Positions 1 to 11,937 of a stretch of DNA of 64,000 bases are shown here, piece by piece. Under the pieces are notes generated by a model. That model made no database searches, was not told the DNA's origin, and saw nothing but the letters and a program-made list of their open reading frames with translations. Position 1 is the stretch's first letter; each line of letters opens with the position of its first letter. This stretch comes from Helichrysum umbraculigerum. Taxonomy: Eukaryota; Streptophyta; Magnoliopsida; Asterales; Asteraceae. The position numbers were made by a program, and so were the translations under genes. Location: assembly GCA_949592205.1 (NCBI GenBank), contig CATIUR010000003.1, positions 165,033,759 to 165,097,758 on the forward strand, given 5' to 3'.

Positions 1-548
1 GTTATTTGTTATGGATGTGATAGTTATTTGTTTGAAACGGATCTATGTGATTTATTTAATGTTCTTAAATGGTTAAAAGTTATTTATAGATCACTTACTC
101 TAAAAAACATATTTTTTAAGTGATGAATGCATTGGGGAAAGAAAAGCATAGAGTAATGATGCATGAGGTAACTTATATTAAAAGGACAAGTGCACTTGAA
201 GCACGTATAGTCATAAATTTGATGTTTAATGGATCTTGATTATTATATGATTGGCATGACCGGTTAGACCATCCTGAGTCAATGATGATGCGAAATGTAT
301 ATAAGAACTTTAAAGTTCTTAATAGTTGTGATTTTGAAATGAGTTGAATGCTCTCAAAGAAATTTAATCATTACTGACTAAACATGGAATTGAATTCCTT
401 AAGATTACGGATATGATAAGGGGATATATGAAGGCCTATATATCCATCTCGTGGACCATTTAGAGTTTTAAATCGATACATCGTCTAAATGGTGAAGAAA
501 ATTGCAACCTAGAGTTTGCATGATTAAGTGACTCGGCAAATGAGATTG
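1..548 (+). mobile_element. Ty1/copia (Ale-like) internal fragment, left half
   Basis: Decayed copia coding DNA. Read from 252, the frame gives W-H-D-R-L-D-H-P-E-S-M-M-M-R-N, the GAG-pre-integrase signature of plant copia polyproteins; no long ORF survives. The same sequence recurs diverged at about 63130-63540 in the copia element at the right edge. The fragment breaks at 548 where gypsy element C begins and resumes at 22758, so it is the host of that insertion. Its 5' end lies outside the window. Confidence 0.8.
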
Positions 549-1225
549 TGTAACACCCGCCAAATTAGAACTCATCATTAAGTCCTAATCACTTTGTAAT
601 ACATGTAATTAGTGATGTATTAGGCTAATTGTATGTATCGTTACGTGTATTAATATAAATATACGCAATTACGCGGTCGAATTAAACCGTGCCTTTCGTT
701 ATATCGGCCGAATCCCGATATTTGTATACGGGCGTGGGTGAACTTCATTTTATTGAATAATATAATATTGTTCGATAAGCCTAATTACTTCTCAATTAAT
801 AATCCAATAATATCCTAGAAGTACCTCGTATCGTATTAAATAGCCTTACGTGACCGAAACGCGCAAAACGCGCCCGACAACTGAATAAAGATCAAGACAT
901 TTTATAAGTTTAAAACATATCATTTTATGTGAAAACATTATTTAATTAATAGTGTGTAAGTTGATAACTAAAACGTTTAACAAAAACGCCACATGTAATT
1001 AATAAGCGAAACCCGAACCGATGAACGACACCAACATCTTTTCAACCTTATTTTAATAAATGTTTTCAAGTATTGATAAATAAGCTTTTCAAATTAAAAA
1101 TATTGAAAAGATAGTTTATTTAAAAACGTATGTAAAATAATTAACATCATAAATAATAAATTAAATGACGGGAGACGAACACCGCACGGAGCACAAATGC
1201 AGGGGCGAAAAAGGAGGAGGCTTCC
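549..1225 (+). repeat. 5' LTR of element C, first part
   Basis: Aligns with 20158-20834 of the 3' LTR with about nine single-base differences. It ends with CTTCC (1221-1225), which is repeated at 14585-14589 as the target-site duplication of the inserted A/B composite. No gene is visible. Confidence 0.9.
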
Positions 1226-2124
1226 TGTAACACCCGCCAAATTAGGACTAGTAATTAGTGCCTAATCATATGTTAATACATGTAATTAGTTCCTTGTTAG
1301 GCTAATTAATGTATCGAATTATATATATTGTTGAATATATACGAATATGCGATTTGATTAAATCGTACACAATTTAAATCGAATGTATTTCGATTCAATT
1401 TTATACGGACGTTGGTGACTAATTTTATTAAATAACGTTGTTACGTCAAAAATATTATTATAATAATATTTCGTATTCATTCGCATCGTACAACCCAAAA
1501 CTTACATAAATTAAAATGTAAAACGCGCAAACAAATTAACCTACCTTTTTATAATTCAAATATAAAGTGATTAGTAAAATATTTAAATAAAATATCGCGT
1601 AATAATTTGTATTTTAAAATGTACCAATTAATATGTAAAATAATTATTTAACGTTTAAACGACGGAGCAAACGAACACCGCACGGAGAGCGGGGACTGAA
1701 AGTTGGAGGTAAAACCCCCAATTCTCCCCTCCTTTCTTCATTTCATCTATCTCTTTCTCTCTCTCACTCTCCTTTTTCTCTCTTTCTCTCCAACCACCAC
1801 CATCACCAAAAACTTCACTAAATCGCAAAATAAACGTACTAAACGACCTTGGATCTCATCATCTCTTTGGAAGAAAACGACCACCGCATCACGATCTATC
1901 ATCCTATCTTTTCGGATTTCTCATCCGACACTTTGTAAGTTTCCGACAATTCCCGAAATCTCTCGTTTTTAAGTGTTTTCACTTTCTAGTAGTTTGTAAC
2001 AACTTATAATGTCCCTATAAGGGTTGGGTAAAAATATTGGACCGATCGGAAACCCGAAAACACGTTTTTTTCTCGAAATCCGTCGAACAGGCTTTAGTGT
2101 CGCATAAATGCCAAAAACAGTACT

Positions 2125-2570
2125 AGCGTCACTTAAGTGACGCTATCGTACACATACCGTCACTTCGGTAGTGACGCAAGCCTATAGCTTTCAGCAGAAA
2201 CCATGCGACACTTCGTAAGTGTCGCTATCATCAGTAGAAACCCGTACTTTCAGCAGAAACCATGCGACACTTCATAAGTGCCGCTATTACCCGTAGAAGC
2301 TTACACCTTCGGTAGAAACAAGTGACGTCCGGTTACTACCGATGACGTCACTCGGACCTCATACCGTCACTTCCCGAGTGACGCATACACTATATAACGA
2401 CACTCCTGGAGTGCCGCTATGTTACGGAACCCGTCACTTTCTAAGTGACGCATAAATATGTTACACGACACTATCTCAGTGACGCATACCCTTACACTGA
2501 CACCAATACCCGACACTTCACAAGTGACGCATAGAACATGTAAGTGACGCATATAGTGTCGCATAAAACA
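2125..2570 (+). repeat. Hairpin array in element A 5' LTR
   Basis: About nine short inverted repeats spaced roughly 30-80 bp apart. The first is a perfect 20-bp palindrome at 2125-2144 (AGCGTCACTTAAGTGACGCT). Later units have stems GTCACT/AGTGAC or GACACT/AGTGTC, 3-5 nt loops, and often GC or CGC after the right arm. Some right arms read AGTGCCG, leaving one A-C mismatch. The array is copied at 10227-10672 in the 3' LTR. Confidence 0.9.
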
Positions 2571-2938
2571 GCAGATTTTCTAACTTAAATTTCACTAAGT
2601 GTCGAACTTTTACAACCTCAAGTCTTTATACGATACGACTTATAAAACACTTTGGGACACTTTTGTAAGTGCAAAACATCGATAACTTGATAATAATACT
2701 TGAAGTTATTATTTCAAACTCGTCACCAACGGGTCGTACACTTTTCAAACACTTAAACATATCAACCAAATAGTGGATATTTGGACATTATAGTTGGACG
2801 AACAACTGCAGGGGTGATCTTTTAAGATACCCAATCATATTTATAACCATCGCGTGTCATGGACACCCTCAGGTTACAAGTCTTTGGACTTCATTTCGGC
2901 TAATCAACTTACGTTTGTTTAAACGCATTCAGACTCAG

Positions 2939-3451
2939 GTGAGTCTCATAGCCCCTCTTTTTACTGTTTTACTCAGGGGTGTGATATACTGCTCAAACTT
3001 TTAACATGTGAACGCAAGTACCAAACTTTTCATATACTACATGAGTTTTTCGAAACTAATCATTTGAAAGTCCTCCGTCAGCATAGTTGTTAATACGTTG
3101 TAGCGTGAATATTAGTATATGGTACCATATAGGATTGACCCTCCTCGTCCGGGTTAGCAAGCACTAACCGGGTAAACGGACGTACTAATATTTGGGAAGA
3201 CGAATGTGGATTAGGCATTCGTGGAGGCACCTCGCCCGGAATTCTCTATAGGGGACCCGGCCCTCGAGTTAAGCTCAACTATGTGCTCATGGCTGTATAC
3301 ACGATGATTATCATTAAATTGCTGGATGCAATTCACTATTTAATTGCTGGATGCAATTCATTATTTAAATCTTGCGGTTCATACGATATTACTTGATTTC
3401 AAACCTGTGAGCTCACCAGCTTTATAGCTGACCTTTTAGCATATATCGCAG
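2939..3451 (+). other. Candidate intron in element A LTR leader
   Basis: A perfect donor consensus CAG|GTGAGT (GT at 2939) and an acceptor-like ATCGCAG|GTACC (AG at 3450-3451) delimit 513 nt. Equivalent pairs occur in the other LTR families: B 13741-14280, C 21990-22463, D 44268-44756. The conservation is visible in the sequence; splicing itself is inference. Confidence 0.4.
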
Positions 3452-3741
3452 GTACCCAGCAGTAGGATGTTTCTGCTTCAGGATTTAGCTCGAGTCAGCA
3501 TACAGACGATTGAGATTTTCTTGCATTAGTATATTTTGTATAAGTACTTATGTACTGAAATCTCATTTTATTTAACTCGAGCTATGTAAAGCTTTAAATG
3601 TTGTAAACATTTCAGTTATCAATATATTTTGTTAAAACGACGCATATAGAGTCGTTTGCTATTTATCTTTGTGCTTTGTTATTGATTAGTAACACCCAAA
3701 TCAAGCTTCCGCAAATCATCAAATTTGGGGGTGTTACAGAT

Positions 3742-3753
3742 TGGTATCAGAGC
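3742..3753 (+). promoter_or_regulatory. Primer-binding site, element A
   Basis: TGGTATCAGAGC begins three bases after the 5' LTR. It is complementary to the 3' end of initiator tRNA-Met, the usual primer of plant gypsy elements. An untranslated leader follows to about 4066. Confidence 0.95.
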
Positions 3754-4066
3754 CTAAGGTTATAGTGAACTAGGTTGCATTTAGTGAGCCTAGACTATGA
3801 CCATTAGGCAGTATTCCTTATTAGGTATGACTGGTTCAGGGATTACAGCATACGAGTTTAATTTAACATAGCCTGATCAACTATGTACAATTAAACAAAG
3901 ATGATGTAAGATCTGAAAGTAGTTATGGCTGAACAGGGTACAATAGAAGACTCTGACCTCGAGAGAACCGAGACTTAAACATGTTTATGCTAGACACTCA
4001 ATAGGCTATGTTATATAGGAGCTATATGAATATAGGCCTCACTATTACTAACGCTTTGTCTCAGAA

Positions 4067-4557
4067 ATGGCAAACATTCCATCAAATTCATCTCGTTCTC
4101 AACCCGGGTCGCAGAACCCAAGGGTAGCAAGGAGGAACTCCAGGTTGCCTCGAGCTGGCCCGTATCCCACTCATTCCACCTTACCGGCCTTAGCCGCCAG
4201 GGTGAATCAACACGAGCAGCGACTTCACGCCATGGATGTCGTGTTGCAGGAAACAAACGAAAACTGGAGACTTACATCCCTTGAACGCATCGAACAAGTC
4301 TCCGACGACCTTGAAACCACAAACAACAACATGGATGTCCTTCGCAACCAAATAATGGAAATAAGGGTGGAAAATGCCCTTCTACAACAAAGGATGGAAG
4401 AATGTGAGCAACGCTCACATGAGCAGAAGAGTATGCGCGCGGACTAACACAACGACTTGCGCTACCAGAAGACAACGCCCGACAAGCTAGCAGGCTTGCA
4501 AACACTGTGGACCGTCTTGTCACGATGATGGAACAAATTAATCTACGTCAAGACTAG
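4067..4557 (+). pseudogene. Upstream coiled-coil ORF of element A, frameshifted
   Basis: The ORF starts at ATG 4067 (MANIPSNSSRSQ) and reads 126 codons to a stop at 4447. The homologous frame resumes after a one-base shift near 4420 and runs to TAG at 4555-4557, ending in E-Q-I-N-L-R-Q-D. The same C-terminus occurs in the homologous ORF of element C at 15444. The first 45 residues are Ser/Pro/Arg rich; the rest is charged with heptad-like Leu/Met/Ile spacing (LERIEQVSDDLETTNNNMDV), which suggests a coiled coil. It lies between the primer-binding site and gag, about 285 bp upstream of the polyprotein. Family D keeps only a short remnant of this region. The function is unknown; such extra ORFs in plant gypsy elements are usually structural or of unknown role. 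Confidence 0.7.
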
Positions 4558-4841
4558 TGTAGTCTTTGTCTTGTAATCTATTCTGTAATCTAGTAACTAT
4601 CTACGCGCTACTCTATAATTCAGTCGGATGTAACAATTCCCGACATCTTTTGTAATACATCTGTAGGATGTAACCTTTGGACTCGTATTATCTATCAAAT
4701 ATCCCTTGATGTTCCAACTTCTATTGATTTTCATTTTTCCATACTATGTCATGTATTACTGCTTTTATACATGTACATCTATAACAAATACAACTTCTCT
4801 ACGAAATCTTATGTATCTTCATTTTTTTTTATTGAAGAATC

Positions 4842-7800
4842 ATGCCGCCAAAGACGAGACCTTACACCGATGCTCAGATTACGTCACTCATAACCCAGGC
4901 TGTTACTGAAGCCTTGGCTCGGAATACCCCACCAAACTCCACAAGAAACAGCGATACCGCTGGAACCTCTGCCGTCAAACCTTGTTCTTACAAGGACTTC
5001 CAAAGCTGCAAACCCTCGAGCTTCAAGGGTTCTGAAGGAGCCATCGGACTGATCAGATGGTTCGAGAAAATGGAAACTGTTTTCCGTGTTAGTAAATGCG
5101 CGGAGAACGACAAAGTAAACTTCGCCACCTGCTCTCTTGAAGATGATGCCCACTCTTGGTGGAATTCATATACCCAATCAGTGGGTGCTGACATTGCCTA
5201 CCAACTCACTTGGGAGGAATTAAAGGCAAAACTCACTGCCAAATACTGCTCTATCGCCAAACTCCAAAAGCTAGATGAGGAGTTTTGGAATTTGAAGGTT
5301 CAGGGTGGTGACATCGATGGTTACACCACCAGGTTTCAACAACTAGCTGCCCTCCGCCCAGCTATGGTAAGCACTGAACCTGATAAAATCAGGAAGTGCG
5401 CCCTTGGTCTCCCTGATTTTGTTCGGGGACACGTCATCTCTTCCAAACCAACCACCATTGACGGTGCGATCTCATTGGCCCAAGACCTGATGTCTATGAG
5501 CCAAGATTCTGAACCACCCACTTCATCCTCCCAAAACAACAAACGCAAGTGGTCAGACTACCACAACAACCACTCCAACCAACAAAACAAGAAACCTGAC
5601 ACCATCAAAGCCTACAACACCACCACTGATATCATCCGGGGTTACACTGGGAGCAAACCATATTGTCCCAAGTGCAGCCGACACCATGAGGGTTCCTGTG
5701 GTCCCTTTTGCAACCACTGCAAGAGGTACGGCCACCTCACCAAAGACTGCCGCTCTCCCTCCAACAACAATTCCAACAACAACACCAGACCACCCAAAGT
5801 ATTCTTTGAGTGTGGGAAACCCGGGCATTTCAGGGACTCGTGCCCAAAGCTGAAGAACAACAACAACAACCGCAACTACAGCAACAACAACAACAACACT
5901 CGCAGCAGAGCTTTCGTCATCAAATCTGGGGACGCCCGTCAAGACCCTAATGTGGTCTCGGGTATGTTCCTCCTCAACAACTTAAATGCTTCTGTTCTAT
6001 TTGATACTGGTGCTGATAGAAGCTTTATCTCCGATGACTTTTGCCCATTACTTGACATCACTCCTGTTGCCTTAGATGTTAAGTACACTGTACAGCTAGC
6101 AAATGGAAAACTTGTAGAAACCACCAGTGTGATACCTAATTGCACTTTAAACCTAGCCGACGAAACCTTTTCGATCGACCTTATACCCATTGAAATCGGA
6201 AGTTTCGACGTCATCATTGGAATGGACTGGTTGTCAAAACATCGAGCTGAAATCGTTTGTCACGATAAAATCGTCCGTATCCCACTCGCCGTTGATGGAA
6301 CCTTGATCATACAGGGGGAGACCGGTGGGACGGGACTCAATATAATCTCCTGCTTAAAAACCCGAAAATTTCTGAGAAAGGGTTACCCTGCCATACTCGC
6401 ACACATCATGGAGAAGAAGTCGGATGAGAAGCGACTTGAGGATGTGCCAATTGTTAGAGACTTTCCCGAAGTCTTTCCGGAAGAATTACCTGGTCTGCCT
6501 CCGCCTAGACAGGTTGAGTTCTCGATTGATCTTGTGCCGGGTGCCGCACCGGTGGCCCGCGCACCGTACCGTTTAGCCCCATCCGAACTTCAGGAGTTGT
6601 CCTCTCAGTTACAGGAACTTCTGGATCGAGGATTCATTAGACCGAGTTCTTCACCTTGGGGAGCTCCGGTCTTATTTGTTAAGAAGAAGGACGGTTCTTT
6701 CCGAATGTGCATCGACTACCGAGAATTGAATAAATTGACCGTCAAGAACCGTTATCCACTTCCTCGCATTGATGATCTATTCGACCAACTTCAGGGTTCA
6801 AGTTTCTACTCAAAAATCGATCTGCGATCAGGTTATCATCAATTACGAGTTCGCGACACCGATATCCCGAAAACTGCTTTCAGAACTCGTTACGGGCACT
6901 ATGAATTCCAAGTGATGCCCTTTGGTCTAACCAACGCACCGGCTGTATTCATGGATCTCATGAACCGAGTGTGCAAACCTTACCTTGATAAGTTTGTCAT
7001 TGTCTTTATTGATGACATACTCATTTACTCGCGCAACGAGCAGGAACATGCGCAACACCTTAAGACTATCCTTGAACTACTTAGACACGAGGAGCTTTAC
7101 GCTAAATTCTCTAAGTGTGATTCTGGATTCAAACCGTTCAATTTCTTGGTCACGTGATCGACAGTCAGGGAATTCACGTGGACCCATCAAAGATCGAGGC
7201 TATCAAAGACTGGCAAGCACCCACCTCTGCAACAGAAGTACGACAATTCTTGGGTCTTGCTGGGTACTATCGGCGATTTATCGAAAATTTCTCTAAAATA
7301 GCTCAATCACTCACGGTACTGACTCAGAAGGACAAAAGGTTCGATTGGACTGAGAAACAAGAGTCAGCGTTCCAACTTCTGAAACAAAAGCTTTGCAGTG
7401 CTCCGATTCTATCCTTACCCGAAGGCACCGATGACTTCGTGGTATACTGCGATGCTTCCCACCAAGGTCTCGGTTGTGTGCTGATGCAACGAGACAAGGT
7501 CATTGCTTATGCCTCACGACAGCTGAAAATTCACGAAAAGAACTACACCACTCACGATCTCGAACTTGGAGCTGTCGTTTTTGCTCTCAAAATCTGGAGA
7601 CATTATCTCTACGGCACTAAGTGCACCATCTTTACCGATCATAAAAGTCTCCAACATATCTTCGATCAGAAGGATCTCAATATGAGGCAACGTCGATGGG
7701 TCGAGTTGCTTACCGATTACGATTGCGAGATCAAGTACCATCCAGGGAAGGCTAATGTTGTAGCCGATGCCCTCAGCCGAAAGGAACGATCAAAACCACT

Positions 7801-9293
7801 TCAAGTCCGAGCCCTCAGTATGACCATTCATAACGATCTTACCATTCGAATTCATACCGCTCAGATCGAAGCCCTGAAATCTGAAAACATCAAAAATGAA
7901 GCCTTGCGGGGCATTGACAAACAATTTGAAATCAAACCTAACGGGATTAGGTATTTCTCAAACCGAACCTGGTTGCCTAGTTTTGGGAACCTAAGAGACT
8001 TGGTGATGGACGAGGCTCACAAGTCTAAATATTCTATTCATCCGGGATCCGATAAGATGTACCACGGCATCAAGGAATTTTATTGGTGGCCAAACATGAA
8101 AGCCGAAATTCACCACTTATGTCAGCAAGTGTCTTACTTGCTCGAAAGTCAAAACCGAACATCAGAAACCACCTGGTTTACTTCAACAACCTGAAATCCC
8201 TGAATGGAAATGGGATCAAATTGCCATGGATTTCATAACCAAACTACCCAAGTCGTCGAGCGGTTGCGATACCATTTGGGTGATCGTCGATCGTCTCACC
8301 AAATCTGCTCATTTCCTGGCAATCAAGGAAAACAATAAAATGGAACGCCTTACACAAATCGACATCAAGGAAATCGTTTCTCATCACGGTGTTCCAGTCT
8401 CAATCATCTCTGACAGGGATGCCCGTTTCACTTCTCACTTTTGGCAATCACTTCAGAAAGCTATGGGTACCCGTCTCGATATGAGTACCGCGTACCATCC
8501 TCAAACCGATGGCCAAAGTGAACGAACCATTCAAACACTGGAAGACATGCTACGAGCCTGCGTAGTTGATTTCGGTACAAACTGGGAAAGACATCTACCG
8601 TTGTGCGAATTTTTGTACAATAACAGTTATCATGCCAGCATTAAGGCTGCACCTTTTGAGGCACTGTACGGTCGTAAGTGCCGATCACCGATCTGTTGGA
8701 CTGAGGTGGGAGATAGTCAACTCACTGGTCCTAAACTCATACACGCCACCACTGAGAGAATTGTGGAAATCCAAAACAGACTCAAAGCCGCACGTGATCG
8801 TCAGAAAAGTTATGCTGACGTGAGACGCAAACCACTCGAGTTCCAAGTTGGGGATCGAGTTCTCTTAAAAGTATCGCCTTGGAAAGGCGTCATCCGTTTT
8901 GGCAAACGCGGGAAATTAAACCCCAGATACATCGGGCCTTTTGAGATCCTTGAACGGATTGGCCCCGTAGCTTATCGATTGCAGCTGCCATCCGAACTTA
9001 GCAGCGTGCACCCTACTTTTCATATTTCGAATTTGAAGAAGTGTCTGTCTGATGAGACACTTATTATTCCATTAGATGAAATTCGTGTTGACGATAAACT
9101 TCATTTCGTTGAGGAACCCGCTGAAATTATGGACCGTGAGGTCAAACAACTGAAACAAAGTCGTATTCCCATCGTCAAGGTCAGATGGAATTTACGGCGT
9201 GGTCCGGAATTCACCTGGGAACGGGAAGACCAAATGCGACTCAAATATCCTCAACTCTTCACTGATTCCACATCAAACACGACCTCGAGCTAA
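4842..9293 (+). pseudogene. Element A gag-pol polyprotein, two compensating frameshifts
   Basis: Chromovirus polyprotein beginning MPPKTRPYTDAQ. Domains in order: gag (CSYKDFQSCKPSSFKG onward), two zinc knuckles, aspartic protease (LFDTGADRSFIS), reverse transcriptase (FIDDILIYS), RNase H (VVYCDASHQGLG), integrase with the HHCC finger and D,D,E core (MDFITKLPK, SIISDRD, SERTIQ), and a C-terminal chromodomain-like segment ending KYPQLF. It is broken twice compared with family D. A base is lost near 7120 just after FSKC, ending that frame at 7157. A base is gained near 8115 in the integrase finger, so frame is restored from 8226. The second zinc knuckle reads FFECGKPGH, so the first of its Cys residues is Phe. 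LTR divergence of about 0.2% makes these lesions recent, or the copy was mobilised in trans. Confidence 0.93.
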
Positions 9294-9294
9294 A

Positions 9295-9327
9295 TTTCGG
9301 GACGAAATTCTTCTAACAGGGGGAGAA
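9295..9327 (+). promoter_or_regulatory. 3' hairpin and polypurine tract, element A
   Basis: Immediately after the gag-pol stop, AATTTCG-GGA-CGAAATT forms a perfect 7-bp stem, followed by ACAGGGGGAGAA (polypurine tract, plus-strand primer) abutting the 3' LTR at 9328. The arrangement recurs in B, C and D. Confidence 0.85.
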
Positions 9328-11865
9328 TGTAACACCCGCCAAATTAGGACTAGTAATTAGTGCCTAATCATATGTTAATACATGTAATTAGTTCCTTGTT
9401 AGGCTAATTAATGTATCGAATTATATATATTGTTGAATATATACGAATATGCGATTTGATTAAATCGTACACAATTTAAATCGAATGTATTTCGATTCAA
9501 TTTTATACGGACGTTGGTGACTAATTTTATTAAATAACGTTGTTACGTCAAAAATATTATTATAATAATATTTCGTATTCATTCGCATCGTACAACCCAA
9601 AACTTACATAAATTAAAATGTAAAACGCGCAAACAAATTAACCTACCTTTTTATAATTCAAATATAAAGTGATTAGTAAAATATTTAAATAAAATATCGC
9701 GTAATAATTTGTATTTTAAAATGTACCAATTAATATGTAAAATAATTATTTAACGTTTAAACGACGGAGCAAACGAACACCGCACGGAGAGCGGGGACTG
9801 AAAGTTGGAGGTAAAACCCCCAACTCTCCCCTCCTTTCTTCATTTCATCTATCTCTTTCTCTCTCTCACTCTCCTTTTTCTCTCTTTCTCTCCAACCACC
9901 ACCATCACCAAAAACTTCACTAAATCGCAAAATAAACGTACTAAACGACCTTGGATCTCATCATCTCTTTGGAAGAAAACGACCACCGCATCACGATCTA
10001 TCATCCTATCTTTTCGGATTTCTCATCCGACACTTTGTAAGTTTCCGACAATTCCCGAAATCTCTCGTTTTTAAGTGTTTTCACTTTCTAGTAGTTTGTA
10101 ACAACTTATAATGTCCCTATAAGGGTTGGGTAAAAATATTGGACCGATCGGAAACCCGAAAACACGTTTTTTTCTCGAAATCCGTCGAACAGGCTTTAGT
10201 GTCGCATAAATGCCAAAAACAGTACTAGCGTCACTTAAGTGACGCTATCGTACACATACCGTCACTTCGGTAGTGACGCAAGCCTATAGCTTTCAGCAGA
10301 AACCATGCGACACTTCGTAAGTGTCGCTATCATCAGTAGAAACCCGTACTTTCAGCAGAAACCATGCGACACTTCATAAGTGCCGCTATTACCCGTAGAA
10401 GCTTACACCTTCGGTAGAAACAAGTGACGTCCGGTTACTACCGATGACGTCACTCGGACCTCATACCGTCACTTCCCGAGTGACGCATACACTATATAAC
10501 GACACTCCTGGAGTGCCGCTATGTTACGGAACCCGTCACTTTCTAAGTGACGCATAAATATGTTACACGACACTATCTCAGTGACGCATACCCTTACACT
10601 GACACCAATACCCGACACTTCACAAGTGACGCATAGAACATGTAAGTGACGCATATAGTGTCGCATAAAACAGCAGATTTTCTAACTTAAATTTCACTAA
10701 GTGTCGAACTTTTACAACCTCAAGTCTTTATACGATACGACTTATAAAACACTTTGGGACACTTTTGTAAGTGCAAAACATCGATAACTTGATAATAATA
10801 CTTGAAGTTATTATTTCAAACTCGTCACCAACGAGTCGTACACTTTTCAAACACTTAAACATATCAACCAAATAGTGGATATTTGGACATTATAGTTGGA
10901 CGAACAACTGCAGGGGTGATCTTTTAAGATACCCAATCATATTTATAACCATCGCGTGTCGTGGACACCCTCAGGTTACAAGTCTTTGGACTTCATTTCG
11001 GCTAATCAACTTACGTTTGTTTAAACGCATTCAGACTCAGGTGAGTCTCATAGCCCCTCTTTTTACTGTTTTACTCAGGGGTGTGATATACTGCTCAAAC
11101 TTTTAACATGTGAACGCAAGTACCAAACTTTTCATATACTACATGAGTTTTTCGAAACTAATCATTTGAAAGTCCTCCGTCAGCATAGTTGTTAATACGT
11201 TGTAGCGTGAATATTAGTATATGGTACCATATAGGATTGACCCTCCTCGTCCGGGTTAGCAAGCACTAACCGGGTAAACGGACGTACTAATATTTGGGAA
11301 GACGAATGTGGATTAGGCATTCGTGGAGGCACCTCGCCCGGAATTCTCTATAGGGGACCCGGCCCTCGAGTTAAGCTCAACTATGTACTCATGGCTGTAT
11401 ACACGATGATTATCATTAAATTGCTGGATGCAATTCACTATTTAATTGCTGGATGCAATTCATTATTTAATTGCTGGATGCAATTCATTATTTAAATCTT
11501 GCGGTTCATACGATATTACTTGATTTCAAACCTGTGAGCTCACCAGCTTTATAGCTGACCTTTTAGCATATATCGCAGGTACCCAGCAGTAGGATGTTTC
11601 TGCTTCAGGATTTAGCTCGAGTCAGCATACAGACGATTGAGATTTTCTTGCATTAGTATATTTTGTATAAGTACTTATGTACTGAAATCTCATTTTATTT
11701 AACTCGAGCTATGTAAAGCTTTAAATGTTGTAAACATTTCAGTTATCAATATATTTTGTTAAAACGACGCATATAGAGTCGTTTGCTATTTATCTTTATG
11801 CTTTGTTATTGATTAGTAACACCCAAATCAAGCTTCCGCAAATCATCAAATTTGGGGGTGTTACA
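9328..11865 (+). repeat. Element A 3' LTR
   Basis: 2538 bp, TGTAACACCC to GGGTGTTACA. It carries the same parts as the 5' LTR: hairpin array at 10227-10672 and candidate intron at 11041-11578. It has three rather than two copies of the 25-bp unit around 11420-11495, which accounts for the whole length difference. The bases after it (GATTT) do not match the CTTCC before the 5' LTR, so the element is not flanked by its own TSD. Confidence 0.95.
10227..10672 (+). repeat. Hairpin array in element A 3' LTR
   Basis: Copy of the 2125-2570 array, opening with the same perfect 20-bp palindrome and showing the same stem types. Confidence 0.9.
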
Positions 11866-11937
11866 GATTTTCAGACTCCACTCACACGCCAACTTCGAAC
11901 TAAATTTCGGGACGAAATTCTCTTAACAAGGGGAGAA
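11866..11937 (+). mobile_element. Element B internal remnant (3' tail and polypurine tract)
   Basis: GATT, as after an A LTR, is followed by a tail resembling the last codons and 3' end of element C (compare CAGACTCCACTCACACG with 20093-20109). Next come the conserved AATTTCGGGACGAAATT hairpin and the polypurine tract AAGGGGAGAA (11928-11937). Everything upstream of this B internal region is missing. Confidence 0.8.

Larger units (their letters stand above)
1226..3738 (+). repeat. Element A 5' LTR
   Basis: 2513 bp from TGTAACACCC to GGGTGTTACA, with imperfect terminal inverted repeats of about 16 bp. It is nearly identical to 9328-11865 (about five substitutions by eye, plus one 25-bp repeat unit fewer). 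A pyrimidine-rich stretch at 1735-1795 is typical of a plant transcription start zone or early leader. Downstream are the hairpin array (2125-2570) and a splice-like CAG|GTGAGT at 2936-2944. Two copies of a 25-bp unit lie near 3317-3367; the 3' LTR has three. The 89-codon ORF inside this LTR is not credible as a gene. Confidence 0.95.

Noticed and set aside
1703..1972. 89-codon ORF repeated at 9805-10074
   Set aside because: It lies in the pyrimidine-rich start zone of LTR A; low-complexity Ser/Leu/Thr translation and duplication simply reflect the LTR pair.
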